A stretch of 64,000 nucleotides of DNA from SAR86 cluster bacterium SAR86B (GCA_905182235.1 CAJJAM010000030.1:1-64000), one strand, 5' to 3'; counted from the first letter of the stretch, positions 32,122-43,723 are shown. Notes: a model not told the origin generated them from the sequence alone. Numbers and translations are program-made.

Positions 32122-33230
32122 TGAGCGAATTGTTTATAGGGTTAATGTCTGGCACAAGTGCCGATTCCGTTGATACGGTATTGTTATCTATTTCAGAAGA
32201 AAAAATTCAATCATTAGGGACTTATAATCATCCAATTCCAGACAAAGTTAAAAATTCTATTTATGAATTGGTTAATTCTAAAAATCTAGATAAAAATAGG
32301 ATAAATAAGCTTGATACACTCCTGGGAGAGACATTCTCTGAGGCTGTGAATAAATTATTAATTCAAGAGCGTTTGTCTTCTCAAGATGTTGAAGCCATAG
32401 GGTCGCACGGACAAACAATAAAACATTCTCCAAACGTGCCATTACCTTTTTCATTACAAATAGGCAATGCCCAATTGATTGCAAACTTAACCGGCATAAA
32501 AACTATTTCGGACTTTAGGTCAGATGATATATCTGCAGGAGGGCAAGGCGCTCCTATTACCCCAATTTTTAATGAGTATGCTTTTAGTTCTAATAGTAAA
32601 AGGGTAATTATTAATATCGGGGGAATAACCAACATCACTTTGCTTAAAAATAAAACTCAAACTACCGGATATGACACAGGTCCAGGAAACTGCTTAATGG
32701 ACAGTTGGGCAAGAGAGAATGGAGTGGGTAATTATGATGAAGGTGGAAACTGGGCTAATACAGGCACAATAAATCCTTCATTGCTGAAACTTATGTTGGA
32801 AGAAGACTATTTCAACAAGCCTAGCCCTAAGAGTACCGGTCCAGATTTCTTTAATCTTGAATGGGTAAAAAATACTATTGATGAAAGTGGAGAAAAGTTA
32901 ACGCCTGAAGACCTTCAATCCACCCTCCTGGAATTAACTGTTAAAAGTTTAACTAAAGAGCTTAGAGGTTTAGGGATAGTGAAGAGTGATGGCTTGTATT
33001 TCTGTGGAGGTGGTGCACATAACAAGAATTTAATGAAAAGAATTAAAAAAGACTTAGGCTTTAAAATTTATACTACAGCTGATATTGGTGTTGACCCTGA
33101 CTATCTTGAAGCTACTAGTTTCGCTTGGTTTGCTGCACAACGCGTAAAGGGTAGAACGTTTGATCTCAGTAAAATAACAGGAAGTAACAGAGAGGTTTTT
33201 CTAGGAGTTATAACAGAGCCGACTATATAG
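32121..33230 (+). CDS. anmK: Anhydro-N-acetylmuramic acid kinase
   Basis: [43 protein letters not shown]. Confidence 0.95.
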   Translation: MSELFIGLMSGTSADSVDTVLLSISEEKIQSLGTYNHPIPDKVKNSIYELVNSKNLDKNRINKLDTLLGETFSEAVNKLLIQERLSSQDVEAIGSHGQTIKHSPNVPLPFSLQIGNAQLIANLTGIKTISDFRSDDISAGGQGAPITPIFNEYAFSSNSKRVIINIGGITNITLLKNKTQTTGYDTGPGNCLMDSWARENGVGNYDEGGNWANTGTINPSLLKLMLEEDYFNKPSPKSTGPDFFNLEWVKNTIDESGEKLTPEDLQSTLLELTVKSLTKELRGLGIVKSDGLYFCGGGAHNKNLMKRIKKDLGFKIYTTADIGVDPDYLEATSFAWFAAQRVKGRTFDLSKITGSNREVFLGVITEPTI

Positions 33231-33567
33231 AAAAAGATTCTCCACAACCGCAAGTTGTTGTCGCGTTTGGGTTCTTAATAATAAATTTTGAACCTGTTAA
33301 ATCTTCCGTGTAGTCAATAGTTGAACCTGATAAATACTGCAAACTAAGAGGATCAACTACTAAATTTGCACCGGATTTAGTTACACAAGTGTCCTCTTCA
33401 TCAACAATCTTATCAAATGAAAACCCGTACTGAAAACCAGAGCAACCTCCTCCTGTGACGTAAACTCTTAGGTTAATGTCAGTTGCTTCTTCCTTTGATA
33501 AAGAAAGAATTTTTTGTACAGCTCCATCCGTTAATTGCATAGCTGAAGGCGTGTAAGTTTCTACCAT
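33223..33567 (-). CDS. erpA: A-type iron-sulfur carrier ErpA
   Basis: [16 protein letters not shown] ... [12 protein letters not shown]; next to anmK. Confidence 0.92.
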   Translation of the reverse strand: MVETYTPSAMQLTDGAVQKILSLSKEEATDINLRVYVTGGGCSGFQYGFSFDKIVDEEDTCVTKSGANLVVDPLSLQYLSGSTIDYTEDLTGSKFIIKNPNATTTCGCGESFSI

Positions 33568-33576
33568 GGAAATATT

Positions 33577-34608
33577 CTAATTCAATCCTGTCGATGCATC
33601 AAAACCTTCCATCAAATTAAAACATTCAACTGCTTGTCCCGAGGCTCCTTTTAGAAGGTTATCAATCGTGACAAGAATCAAAACTTGATCTGGAATACTT
33701 GTCCTTCTAATTGCAATATTACAATTATTATTCCCGCGTACTGCTTTGAGAGAAGGCAAATTTTTATCTTTCAATATTTCTACAAATAACGAGTCTTTAT
33801 AATAAGAAGAAAACATATCTTCTAAATCCAGATGTTCTTCGAGATCATTTACTTGGACATATATAGAAGCAAATATCCCTCTCATTGTTGGAATAAGATG
33901 CGGTACAAAATTTACTTTAACTTCTTTTTTACAAATAAGTTCTACAGCTTGCTTAATTTCAGGTAAGTGCCTGTGACCATCAACTGCATAAGCTTTGAAA
34001 TCATCTACGATCTCATCAGACAGTGTTGATTCAACTTTAGCCCTGCCAGCTCCGCTTATACCTGATTTAGCGTCTACAATAATTGAATCAATTTCTAGAT
34101 CGCTCTCTAAAATAGGCAAAAGACCCAATAAGCTTGCTGTTGGGTAGCAACCTGGTACCGCTACTAAATCTGCTTTCTTAATTCTTTCACTATTCAATTC
34201 GGTTAAGCCATAGACGGCCTTTTTGAGTAAACCTAAAGCTGTATGGTCTGATTCATACCAGTTTTTCCAAGATTCAGGATTAGTAATTCTAAAATCAGCA
34301 GAAAGGTCAATTACCTTTATGCCATTATCTAAAAACTTTCCTGCAACACTCATAGAAAAACCATGCGGAGTGGCTAAGAATACTACTTCGCATTCAAAAA
34401 AGACTGAATCATCAGGGTTAACAAAATTTATTTTGGGTAAATTATGCATCTGATCATAGACACTCTGAAGGCTTTTTCCGTACAAATCTCTTGAACTTAC
34501 AGCAATCAAATCAGCATTGGGGTGCAGAGAAATTAGCCTAATAAGCTCTTCGCCCGCATAACCAGATCCACCTACTATTCCTATTTTAATTTTATTTTTC
34601 GAATTCAT
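33577..34608 (-). CDS. argC: N-acetyl-gamma-glutamyl-phosphate reductase
   Basis: GIVGGSGYAGEELIRLI, VPGCYPTASLLGLLPI, SGISGAGR, HRHLPEIKQ. Confidence 0.96.
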   Translation of the reverse strand: MNSKNKIKIGIVGGSGYAGEELIRLISLHPNADLIAVSSRDLYGKSLQSVYDQMHNLPKINFVNPDDSVFFECEVVFLATPHGFSMSVAGKFLDNGIKVIDLSADFRITNPESWKNWYESDHTALGLLKKAVYGLTELNSERIKKADLVAVPGCYPTASLLGLLPILESDLEIDSIIVDAKSGISGAGRAKVESTLSDEIVDDFKAYAVDGHRHLPEIKQAVELICKKEVKVNFVPHLIPTMRGIFASIYVQVNDLEEHLDLEDMFSSYYKDSLFVEILKDKNLPSLKAVRGNNNCNIAIRRTSIPDQVLILVTIDNLLKGASGQAVECFNLMEGFDASTGLN

Positions 34609-34698
34609 AAATTATTGAAACTCCCCATATTATCGGGGCGCGTATCATATACTTGTGATCTTAGGATATCAAAGTGAGCTAGAAAATATTGTTGCTAT

Positions 34699-35139
34699 TT
34701 AGTCTTTTGCATAGACATTCAACAGAAGTCTTTCCCATGAAGATACGTCGCTTATTAAAAGACCTCTAGCAGCGAAACTTCCAGATTCTAAATTAAGTCC
34801 TTGCTCAAGTCTTATGTGTGCCAACCTCAAAAATACAGAGCTCTCATTTTTACTAATTCTTAAAGCTCTTTCTAATTCAGAATTGGCTTTTTTAAGATTG
34901 CCTTTTAACCAGTGGCTGTCAGATTCATTTAGTATTCTTTGTATGGAAGGTTTTGATGCATTAATCTTTAATATTTCACTCTTAAGGAAGTTCTCATTTG
35001 TAAGAAGTTGATCTACTGATGAAGAAAATAAATCTAACTCTATCTTACTATTAGAAGTTTTAACTTGTTTCGAAGTTGTGGTGCATGAGCTAACAATAAT
35101 TATTGTTAAGATGAGGGATATTAATTTAATTTTTTTCAC
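34699..35139 (-). CDS. Small TPR-like lipoprotein overlapping mrcB (LpoP-like candidate)
   Basis: Lipobox LTIIIVSSC; helical repeat SDSHWLKGNLKKANSELERALRISKNESSVFLRLAHIRLEQG; 4-nt overlap with mrcB. Confidence 0.7.
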   Translation of the reverse strand: MKKIKLISLILTIIIVSSCTTTSKQVKTSNSKIELDLFSSSVDQLLTNENFLKSEILKINASKPSIQRILNESDSHWLKGNLKKANSELERALRISKNESSVFLRLAHIRLEQGLNLESGSFAARGLLISDVSSWERLLLNVYAKD

Positions 35140-37436
35140 TCTTTTATTTTCTCAAAAACTTGTTTTAATTTCTTAACTACCGAAGAAGCTTCTTCTTCTG
35201 AAGCAGATCCACACTTCCTTCTGACATCTGGAATGTTCTTTGGTTCAGTCCCTATTATAAAAGGTGTATAAATTGAATTCTTGCATCTTGGACCACTTAG
35301 GTTTCCATCATTTATATCTGTCCAAACGTACTTAATCCTAGGTAAGACTGGTTTAGTACTTGAATTGGGGTCTACGTCTTCAATAAAACTCTTCCATAAT
35401 TCAAGAGCTCCCGTTCTTCCAGTAAGAGGTGTGGACCTGTTGTCATCAAATCCAAGCCAAGTTAACACCAAGTAATCCCCAGCATAACCTACAAACCAGC
35501 TGTCTCTTTGGTCGTCAGATGTGCCAGTTTTTCCGCCAACATTCCACTTATCTATAGTTTTTTGTTTATAACCTCTTGCCGTACCTTTAGTAAAAGTTTG
35601 TTGCATAGCAAATTTAATTAAATGGATAGGCTCAGGTCTAAATCTTTGCTCTATTCTGTAAGGATAACTTAGTGCAGACTCTCCATCTAAGTCTGTTATT
35701 TCTCTAATGGACCTTAAAGGAGAATAAAAGCCATCAGAGGCTATTGTTTGATAAGCCTGAATGACATCTAAAGGACTCATCTCAAACGAACCTACATATA
35801 GAGATGGGTACCTTGGGACCTCCTTTTCAATACCTAAAGATTGAAAGGTCTTATTTATGGAGTCAAAACCCAGCTCTATACCCAATCTAGCACTAGCTAT
35901 GTTATATGATTGCCATAGAGCCTTATGAAGAGGGACATTTCCATGATATTTCTTATCGAAATTATTGGGTTCCCAAAAAGAATTATTAGTAACGGGAACT
36001 GAAAGCAAAGAGTCATCTAAAATTGTTGTTAAATTATATTGTTGATATTTCTCTAATGCAGAAAGGTATACAAAGGGCTTCACCAAAGAACCTATTGGTC
36101 TGATGGCATTTAAAGATCGATTAAATCCAAATTGATAAGGATTAGTGCTGCCAACAACTGCTTTTATTTCCCCGTTCTGTATATCTACAACAATAGCAGC
36201 CCCCTCTAAATCATCTAATCTTTTGCCATATTTTTTTACTAGCTTCTTTTTAGTAGCAACAATATTATTTTCTAAAGACTCCTGAAAGATGGGGTCAATA
36301 TTTGTATAAACACTTAAACCTTCTGATCTTAATTTATCTTCTTCAAAATTATTTCTCAGCTCTATTCTTACAAGATCATGAAATGCGGGATACTTTGTTT
36401 CGCTCCTGTAACTTGGCTTTATAATTTTAATTGGCCTAGCTTTAAAATCTAAGTAATTTTGTTCGTTGATTAGGCCGTCTCTTCGAAGTACTCCCAATAC
36501 AGTATTTCGTCTATTTAAAGCATTCTTTGGATTCCTTCTTGGATTGTAAACAGAAGGGCCTTTTAACATACCTACTAACAAAGAAAGTTGGTGTGTATCA
36601 AGATTGTTTAATGAAGATCCAAAAAAATGTTGGGCACCCAAACCAAAACCATGAATAGAACGGGTACCTGATTGTGCCAAATAAACATCATTAATATAAG
36701 CTAGAAGAATTTCTTGTTTAGAGTAATGAAACTCTATCAATAAAGCAGCCACGGCTTCAACTAACTTTCTCTTAATGGTCTGTTCTGAAGTAAAGAATAA
36801 ATTCTTTGCTAACTGCTGAGTGATGGTGCTACCACCCTGCTCTATATTGGCTGCCTGTACATTCTTATAAAAAGCTCTTGAAATAGACTTTAAAGATATT
36901 CCATAGTGGTCAAAAAAACCTTGATCTTCGACTGCTAATAAAATTTTTACTAGACTTTCCGGTACTTGAGGCCAATCTAATAACAAACGGTCTTCCATGT
37001 GAGATGGATACATGCCGCCTATTGCCATTGGTTCAAGAGTAATTAAATCTATCCTTATGCCATCTTGCCTTCTGAGAGACTCTACTTTGTTGCCTTCAAA
37101 ATTTATCTCGTAGAGTCCGGAGTTTTGTTTTTTATACCCTCTTAAGAAGATTTTTATATTATCCTTTTTATAATAAAACTGACCTGGATTAATTGGACTA
37201 TCATTCTCTTCATAGGATAATAGTTTCAACTCCTTTAGGAGATTGCTTACATTAATCTTTCCTCCTTCTGCAATCTCAAGCGAGCGCGAATAGATCTTAG
37301 CTGGCACAGTCCATAGAACTCCGTCAAGCTTGCTGGTCACTCTTTGGTCTATAACTGCAACCACCGCTATTGCAAATACTGATAATAAAATTAGTAAAAT
37401 TAGTAAAGCAGATTTAACTGGTATCCTATTTTTCAT
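35136..37436 (-). CDS. mrcB: Penicillin-binding protein 1B
   Basis: AVEDQGFFDHYGIS, QGGSTITQQLAKNLF, IRPIGSLVKPFVYLSAL, GGKTGTSDDQRDSWFVGY. Confidence 0.94.
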   Translation of the reverse strand: MKNRIPVKSALLILLILLSVFAIAVVAVIDQRVTSKLDGVLWTVPAKIYSRSLEIAEGGKINVSNLLKELKLLSYEENDSPINPGQFYYKKDNIKIFLRGYKKQNSGLYEINFEGNKVESLRRQDGIRIDLITLEPMAIGGMYPSHMEDRLLLDWPQVPESLVKILLAVEDQGFFDHYGISLKSISRAFYKNVQAANIEQGGSTITQQLAKNLFFTSEQTIKRKLVEAVAALLIEFHYSKQEILLAYINDVYLAQSGTRSIHGFGLGAQHFFGSSLNNLDTHQLSLLVGMLKGPSVYNPRRNPKNALNRRNTVLGVLRRDGLINEQNYLDFKARPIKIIKPSYRSETKYPAFHDLVRIELRNNFEEDKLRSEGLSVYTNIDPIFQESLENNIVATKKKLVKKYGKRLDDLEGAAIVVDIQNGEIKAVVGSTNPYQFGFNRSLNAIRPIGSLVKPFVYLSALEKYQQYNLTTILDDSLLSVPVTNNSFWEPNNFDKKYHGNVPLHKALWQSYNIASARLGIELGFDSINKTFQSLGIEKEVPRYPSLYVGSFEMSPLDVIQAYQTIASDGFYSPLRSIREITDLDGESALSYPYRIEQRFRPEPIHLIKFAMQQTFTKGTARGYKQKTIDKWNVGGKTGTSDDQRDSWFVGYAGDYLVLTWLGFDDNRSTPLTGRTGALELWKSFIEDVDPNSSTKPVLPRIKYVWTDINDGNLSGPRCKNSIYTPFIIGTEPKNIPDVRRKCGSASEEEASSVVKKLKQVFEKIKE

Positions 37437-37503
37437 ATTTTATCTTGCTATCTTAAGTAAATTCTTTCAGTCTACGATTTTTAAATTATTAAGGGGTCTG
37501 AAT

Positions 37504-38505
37504 ATGGAATTAGATATCTGTTCGCTTGGAAATGCCATAGTTGATGTTCAATTTAGTATAACCAAAGAATATGAGGGGGAATTAAATAAACTCCAAATTG
37601 ATAGAGGTTCAATGACATTAGTTGAACAAAATCAACAGGATTCTATGATAAAAGATTTGGTTGGCTTGTACGAAAAACCTTTAATGGCTTGTGGAGGCTC
37701 AGTTATAAACTCTATAGTAGCTGCATCTAATTTTGGATCAAAATGCCACGTTGCGGGAAAAGTTTCAGATGACGAGCATGGAAACTACTTCCTAGAAGAT
37801 TTAACAAATAATGGTATCGATCATTCCATTGTTCCTGCTAATTCAAATATATCGACTGCCAGGTGCTTGGTTATGGTTTCTAAAGATGCGGAAAGGACAA
37901 TGTGTACCTATTTGGGCATAAGCAATGATCTTACTAAAACGGATATAAATCTTGAAGCAATATCTTCAGCACAATATTTATTTATAGAGGGGTATTTATT
38001 ATCTTCACCAGGCGCATTTGAAGCTTGCAGAACTGCTATCACGGTAGCAAAAGAAAATGAAACAAAAGTTGCCATTTCACTTTCAGCTGAGTTTATAGCT
38101 GCTGGTTTTAAAAAAGAATTAGAAAGTTTATTTGATTTGGGCTGCGACTTGCTTGTATGCAATGAGTCAGAAGCTTTGGCTTATTCTGGTGAAAGCGACA
38201 TTGAGCAAGCCGTTCAGCACTTGGAAGCAACCTCAGAACAAGTATTAATTACTCTAGGAGCAGAAGGGTGTATGGGTTTTAGCGATCAAGAGGCTTTCCT
38301 TGTTGAGGGATTAAAAGTAAATGCAATAGATACTAATGGTGCAGGTGATATGTTTGCTGGTGCTGTTTTGCATTGTTTATGTGAAGGCGAAGACTTAAAA
38401 AAAGCAGCTCAATTTGGGTGCTCAGCAGCTTCAAAAAAAGTAGAAAGCTTCGGACCTAGGTTGAAAAAAAATGAGTATAAAGAAATTAAAAAAAATTATT
38501 TCTAG
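37504..38505 (+). CDS. PfkB-family carbohydrate/adenosine kinase
   Basis: SLGNAIVDVQF, GGSVINSIVAASNFG, DTNGAGDMFAGAVLHCL; ATG at 37504 preferred over listed 37330. Confidence 0.85.
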   Translation: MELDICSLGNAIVDVQFSITKEYEGELNKLQIDRGSMTLVEQNQQDSMIKDLVGLYEKPLMACGGSVINSIVAASNFGSKCHVAGKVSDDEHGNYFLEDLTNNGIDHSIVPANSNISTARCLVMVSKDAERTMCTYLGISNDLTKTDINLEAISSAQYLFIEGYLLSSPGAFEACRTAITVAKENETKVAISLSAEFIAAGFKKELESLFDLGCDLLVCNESEALAYSGESDIEQAVQHLEATSEQVLITLGAEGCMGFSDQEAFLVEGLKVNAIDTNGAGDMFAGAVLHCLCEGEDLKKAAQFGCSAASKKVESFGPRLKKNEYKEIKKNYF

Positions 38506-38574
38506 CTATCAAATAACGAATCTGATAAATTTCTGCGCCTCCGCTTTTGTGAGAAATAAAATATTAGAATAAAT

Positions 38575-39138
38575 ATGGCTAAATCATCATCAAAAAAACC
38601 AGCTACTAAAAAGCCCGTTACTAAGAAATTGTCAGCTAAGAAGCCGGTTGCTAAGAAGCCGGTTGCTAAGAAGCCGGTTGCTAAGAAAGACAATATTTCA
38701 AATATTAAATACCAAGGGGATGCTCAGTTTCTGGCTTCTATAAAACCTTATGTCATTAAGAAGAAAGAAAAGTACATGAATGCCAAGCAAAAAGAGCACT
38801 TTCTTTCAATTCTACATAGTTGGCAAGGCCAGCTTCAACTTGAACAAGACAGAACTGCGGATAAGTTACAAAAGAATGCTACAAACTTTCCAGATGAAGC
38901 CGATAGAGCTACTCACGAAGAAGAATTCACTCTTGAATTAAGAACAAGGGAAAGAGAAAGAAAACTACTATCTAAAATTAATGAATCAGTTGATGACTTA
39001 AAAATCGATGATTATGGCTACTGCGCTTCATGTGGAATTGAGATTGGCATCAGGAGGCTAGAAGCAAGACCTACAGCTACCAGGTGTATCGACTGCAAGA
39101 CCATTGAAGAAATCCATGAAAGACAAAAATATGGATAA
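38575..39138 (+). CDS. dksA: DksA/TraR-family regulator with Lys/Pro/Ala-rich N-terminal repeat tail
   Basis: FPDEADRATHEEEFTLELRTRERERKLLSKI, four-Cys zinc finger CASCGIEIGIRRLEARPTATRCIDC; N-terminal tail of KPVAK units. Confidence 0.9.
   Translation: MAKSSSKKPATKKPVTKKLSAKKPVAKKPVAKKPVAKKDNISNIKYQGDAQFLASIKPYVIKKKEKYMNAKQKEHFLSILHSWQGQLQLEQDRTADKLQKNATNFPDEADRATHEEEFTLELRTRERERKLLSKINESVDDLKIDDYGYCASCGIEIGIRRLEARPTATRCIDCKTIEEIHERQKYG
38596..38685 (+). repeat. Six 15-nt units; last three identical (aagccggttgctaag)
   Basis: 38641-38655, 38656-38670 and 38671-38685 are identical; three degenerate units precede. Confidence 0.93.
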
Positions 39139-39147
39139 TTCCTGATT

Positions 39148-40392
39148 TTGGTTCATAAAAACCAAAAAAATATTTCTCCTGAGATTTACCTTAAATCTCA
39201 GCACAACATAGATCAAAACCTCATCAATAAGAATGCCAAGGATGTAATTAATTATCTAAAACGTTCTGGATATAAAGCTTATATTGTTGGAGGCGGTGTA
39301 AGAGACTTACTCTTAGGGAAAAAACCGAAAGATTTTGATATAGCTACTAATGCCACTCCAGAACAAATAAAAAAGGCCTTACCAAGAAGCAGAATAATAG
39401 GTAGGCGTTTTAAACTGGTGCACTACAGAAAAGGTAGAGAAATTATAGAGGTTGCCACTTTCAGAACTGGGGGCAATAAAAAAGCTGCAAAGAGCAGCAA
39501 AGGCCTGGTACTTAGAGATAATACTTATGGCAACATTCAAGACGATGCTTTCAGAAGAGACTTTAAAATTAATGCTCTTTACCTGGACATCCACTCTATG
39601 GAAATCATAGATTACACAGGGGGGTACAAAGATCTAGAAAATAGAAGATTAAGTTGTATTGGGGACAGCAAAGTAAGATTTAGAGAAGACCCAGTTAGGA
39701 TAATAAGAGCCATAAGATTTATGTCTGCAATGGAACTTGACTGCAAAGACTCTTTAAAAGCTGATATTTATGGACTGGCAAATCTTCTAGAAGAAGTTCC
39801 AACCGCACGAAGATATGAAGAGGTTTTAAAGTTATTTTTTACAGGATCTGCTTCTAAAACTTTTGATAAATTAGTTGAATACAAAGTCCTTAAATACTTA
39901 TTGCCCGCCACTTCAAGATACCTTGAAGAAGAAAAATCAGATGAAAAAATTATTCATTTTATAAAACTGGCTCTAAAAAACTCTGACTCTAGAGTGGCTA
40001 AAGATCTTCCACTTACACCTGCTTTCTTATTTTCAGTTCTACTATGGCCTTCAGTTGTTAAAAGAATAGGAGAAATTCAATCAAGCAAAATTAAAATTCC
40101 TTTACTAAGAAAAGCTGCTGATAAAGCAATTAGAGAACAAAATTCTCATTGTTTTATTCCTAACCGCGTTGAGAGCATGATAAAAGATATTTGGGAATTC
40201 CAAATAAAACTACTCAAGGTTAAATCTCCTAAAATAACCTCATTAATTTCGCACAAACGTTTTAGGGCTTCCTATGATTTCTTGATATTAAGAGAACAGT
40301 CAGGCGTTAACCTCAATGGCTGCGGAAAATGGTGGACTGATATTCAAAATCAAAGTGAACATAGAAGAGAAGATTTAACAAACAGACAATAA
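39148..40392 (+). CDS. pcnB: Poly(A) polymerase I (TTG start)
   Basis: AYIVGGGVRDLLLGKKPKDFDIATNATPEQIKKALPRSRIIGRRFKLVH; REDPVRIIRAIRF. Confidence 0.93.
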   Translation: MVHKNQKNISPEIYLKSQHNIDQNLINKNAKDVINYLKRSGYKAYIVGGGVRDLLLGKKPKDFDIATNATPEQIKKALPRSRIIGRRFKLVHYRKGREIIEVATFRTGGNKKAAKSSKGLVLRDNTYGNIQDDAFRRDFKINALYLDIHSMEIIDYTGGYKDLENRRLSCIGDSKVRFREDPVRIIRAIRFMSAMELDCKDSLKADIYGLANLLEEVPTARRYEEVLKLFFTGSASKTFDKLVEYKVLKYLLPATSRYLEEEKSDEKIIHFIKLALKNSDSRVAKDLPLTPAFLFSVLLWPSVVKRIGEIQSSKIKIPLLRKAADKAIREQNSHCFIPNRVESMIKDIWEFQIKLLKVKSPKITSLISHKRFRASYDFLILREQSGVNLNGCGKWWTDIQNQSEHRREDLTNRQ

Positions 40393-40441
40393 AACCTAAA
40401 AAATATATTTAAAGAGTTGTAAGATAAAAGAAAAAATAGAG

Positions 40442-41131
40442 ATGGGAACAAAAGTTCTAGACTTTAATCAATACGAAAAAATACCAAAATTTATTGCTGT
40501 AGAAGGACCTATTGGGGTTGGAAAAACTACGTTAACTAAGCTTCTTGCTGAATCCTTTGGTTACAATACTTTTCTTGAGAAACCCACTGAAAACCCTTTC
40601 TTAGCGGATTTCTATGAAAACCCTTCTCAAGCCGCTCTAGGAGCTCAACTATTCTTTTTGTTTCAACGTGTTAAACAAATTCAAGAAATAAAACAAGGCG
40701 ACATATTCACGCCCACCAGAGTTTCAGACTTCCTTTTAGATAAAGACAAGCTTTTTGCTAAAGCCACCCTCTCAGATCAAGAGCTAAAACTTTACGAACA
40801 AATTTATGATTATCTTTCATTGGATTTGCCTACTCCTGATTTAGTTATATACCTTCAAGCAGAAACAAAGACTCTCCATCAGAGGGTCATGCATAGAGGG
40901 ATAGAAATGGAAAAAAGTGTAAGCTACGATTATTTGGAACTGTTAAACGAATCTTATAAAGAATTTTTTTTCAACTATGATAGATCGCCGGTATTGATCG
41001 TAAATTCTGATTATCTTGATCTTGAATCAAACAAGGGGGACTACGATTTACTTTTAACTAAATTATTAGATTATTTCAATAAACCTGAAGGCTCTAAAAT
41101 GTATTTCAACCCCTCACCAGCTCTCATTTGA
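40442..41131 (+). CDS. Deoxynucleoside kinase
   Basis: [68 protein letters not shown]. Confidence 0.86.
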   Translation: MGTKVLDFNQYEKIPKFIAVEGPIGVGKTTLTKLLAESFGYNTFLEKPTENPFLADFYENPSQAALGAQLFFLFQRVKQIQEIKQGDIFTPTRVSDFLLDKDKLFAKATLSDQELKLYEQIYDYLSLDLPTPDLVIYLQAETKTLHQRVMHRGIEMEKSVSYDYLELLNESYKEFFFNYDRSPVLIVNSDYLDLESNKGDYDLLLTKLLDYFNKPEGSKMYFNPSPALI

Positions 41132-41144
41132 TAAAATTAAGAAT

Positions 41145-43082
41145 ATGACTAAAGAAGTAATTTATGAAATATCTCAAAATATAAAGAATGATTCTCTAAT
41201 TTCAGAAGAAGAATTTTCTCAGATGTACCACCGTTCAATTACAAACCCCGATGAGTTTTGGCACGAACAAGCATCCAAATATCTTGAATGGATATCTGAA
41301 TGGGATCAAGTTTCAGAACACGACTTTAGTAAAGGCCAAGTGAGCTGGTTTAAAGGAGGGAAATTAAATGCAACTATCAATTGTATAGACAGACACCTTG
41401 CTGCAAGAGCAGATCAAACAGCCATCATCTGGGAAGGCGATGATCCAGATGAATCCAATCATATTTCTTATCAAGAGCTGTATGAATCTGTTTGTAAATT
41501 CTCAAATGCTCTAAAAGAACGAGGAGTTAATAAAGGGGATAGAGTTTGCATCTACATGCCCATGATCCCTGAAGCGGCATACGCAATGCTAGCCTGTGCA
41601 AGAATAGGTGCAATTCATTCGGTTGTGTTTGGTGGTTTTTCACCAGAGTCCTTGAAAGATAGGATATTAGATTCAGATTGCCAAACTGTTATAACTGCGG
41701 ATGAAGGTCTTAGGGGATCGAAAAAGATTCCTTTAAAAGAAAATGTAGATGAAGCTTTGCACCAGTGCCCAAACGTTCACTCTGTAATAGTCATTAAGAG
41801 AACAGGTGCTGAGGTAAATTGGGTTGATAGTAGAGATGTTGATTACCATCAAATAACAGCACGTATGGACTTAAATTGTGAACCTGAACCCATGGATGCA
41901 GAAGATCCTCTTTTTATTCTTTACACCTCAGGTTCAACTGGAAAGCCAAAAGGAGTTATGCACACGACTGGCGGGTATCTTTTGCAAGCAGCAATGTCTC
42001 ATAAACTTGTTTTTGATTACAAAGATAAAGAGATTTATTGGTGTACAGCGGATGTTGGGTGGGTAACCGGTCATTCATATATCGTTTATGGGCCTCTAGC
42101 CAATGGGGCTACCACTCTTATGTTTGAAGGCATACCAACCTATCCTAATGCCTCAAGATTTTGGGATGTCATTGACAAACATAAGGTAAATATTTTTTAT
42201 ACGGCTCCAACTGCTCTTAGAGCTTTAATGGCTCAAGGCGATGATCCGGTTAAGAATACATCACGAGAATCTCTAAGAATCTTGGGAACGGTTGGTGAGC
42301 CCATCAATCCTGAAGCTTGGGAATGGTATTACAAGATTGTTGGAGATAGCAGATGTCCAATTGTTGATACTTGGTGGCAAACTGAAACTGGTGCAGTAAT
42401 GATTAGTCCTTTAGCAGGATCTACACCCCTAAAACCAGGAAGTGCTACTAAACCTTTTTTAGGTGTCTTGCCAGCACTCTTAGATGAAAATGGCAAAGAA
42501 ATAGAAGGAGCGGGGTCTGGTAACTTAGTGATCAAATCAAGTTGGCCATCTCAGATCAGATCTTTGTACGGAGACCACCAAAGATGCATAGAAACTTACT
42601 ACACCATGTACCCCGGTTATTACACGACCGGCGATGGAGCAAGAAGAGATGAGGACGGCTACTACTGGATCACAGGGCGAGTTGACGATGTATTGAATGT
42701 CTCTGGACATAGACTTGGGACAGCAGAAGTAGAAAGTGCACTTGTACTGCATGCTTCGGTTGCTGAAGCCGCTGTTGTTGGATATGAACACTCAATAAAA
42801 GGGCAAGGCATATACTGTTATGTTACTTTGATGAACGGTGAAGACCCGACCGAGGAACTTAAAACTTCTTTGGTCCAATTGGTTTCAAAAGAAATAGGTG
42901 CCATAGCTAAGCCTGATATCATTCAATGGGCACCGGGTTTACCTAAAACTAGATCTGGTAAGATAATGAGACGAATTTTAAGAAAGATTGCAGGAAATGA
43001 AATTGATAATCTTGGAGATACGTCTACTCTTGCTGATCCAAGCGTAGTAGATGAACTAATAATAAATAGGATAAATAAATAA
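41145..43082 (+). CDS. acs: Acetyl-CoA synthetase
   Basis: [50 protein letters not shown]. Confidence 0.93.
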   Translation: MTKEVIYEISQNIKNDSLISEEEFSQMYHRSITNPDEFWHEQASKYLEWISEWDQVSEHDFSKGQVSWFKGGKLNATINCIDRHLAARADQTAIIWEGDDPDESNHISYQELYESVCKFSNALKERGVNKGDRVCIYMPMIPEAAYAMLACARIGAIHSVVFGGFSPESLKDRILDSDCQTVITADEGLRGSKKIPLKENVDEALHQCPNVHSVIVIKRTGAEVNWVDSRDVDYHQITARMDLNCEPEPMDAEDPLFILYTSGSTGKPKGVMHTTGGYLLQAAMSHKLVFDYKDKEIYWCTADVGWVTGHSYIVYGPLANGATTLMFEGIPTYPNASRFWDVIDKHKVNIFYTAPTALRALMAQGDDPVKNTSRESLRILGTVGEPINPEAWEWYYKIVGDSRCPIVDTWWQTETGAVMISPLAGSTPLKPGSATKPFLGVLPALLDENGKEIEGAGSGNLVIKSSWPSQIRSLYGDHQRCIETYYTMYPGYYTTGDGARRDEDGYYWITGRVDDVLNVSGHRLGTAEVESALVLHASVAEAAVVGYEHSIKGQGIYCYVTLMNGEDPTEELKTSLVQLVSKEIGAIAKPDIIQWAPGLPKTRSGKIMRRILRKIAGNEIDNLGDTSTLADPSVVDELIINRINK

Positions 43083-43723
43083 TGTCTTTAATGGATTTAA
43101 TTAATAAAAAAAGTTTGCTTCCAAATGATTCTGAAGCTCTGGAGGGTAGAGATGAAGAAATTGAAGTTCCTGATGTACATTTTCTAAACGGCACTCCTCT
43201 CAAGGCACCTTTTCCTGAAGGACTGAGCCATGCAATTTTTGGCATGGGTTGCTTTTGGGGAGTTGAAAAAAAATTCTGGCAACTTGAAGGCGTCTACACT
43301 ACGGCAGTGGGTTATTCTGGAGGTCAGACAAAAAACCCTACCTACAGAGAAGTCTGCACTGGCATGACCGGACACAACGAGGTCGTATTGGTGGTTTTTG
43401 ATCCTACAATCATCTCCTATAAGGATCTTTTAAAAACTTTTTGGGAAGATCATGATCCGACCCAAGGCATGCAACAGGGAAATGATGTTGGAACTCAATA
43501 TCGTTCCGGAGCTTACTGTTTTAATGAAGAGCAAAAGAAAGATTTCTTAGAAACTAAAAAAGAATATCAATCTAATCTAAATGCTCAAGGCTATGGGCTT
43601 ATAACCACAGAAATAAAAGACGTGGGACCTTTTTATTACGCTGAACATTACCATCAACAATACTTAGCTAAAAACCCTGATGGATATTGTGGTGTAGACG
43701 GCACAGGAGTGGAGCTGACCTAG
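43082..43723 (+). CDS. msrA: Peptide-methionine (S)-S-oxide reductase
   Basis: [65 protein letters not shown]. Confidence 0.95.
   Translation: MSLMDLINKKSLLPNDSEALEGRDEEIEVPDVHFLNGTPLKAPFPEGLSHAIFGMGCFWGVEKKFWQLEGVYTTAVGYSGGQTKNPTYREVCTGMTGHNEVVLVVFDPTIISYKDLLKTFWEDHDPTQGMQQGNDVGTQYRSGAYCFNEEQKKDFLETKKEYQSNLNAQGYGLITTEIKDVGPFYYAEHYHQQYLAKNPDGYCGVDGTGVELT

Noticed and set aside
38596-38685. Possible CRISPR or minisatellite array
   Set aside because: Units are contiguous 15-mers without spacers and lie in frame within dksA
38502-38693. Minus-strand ORF with FLATGFLATGFLA repeats
   Set aside because: Antisense shadow of the 15-nt KPVAK repeat in dksA; no independent coding support
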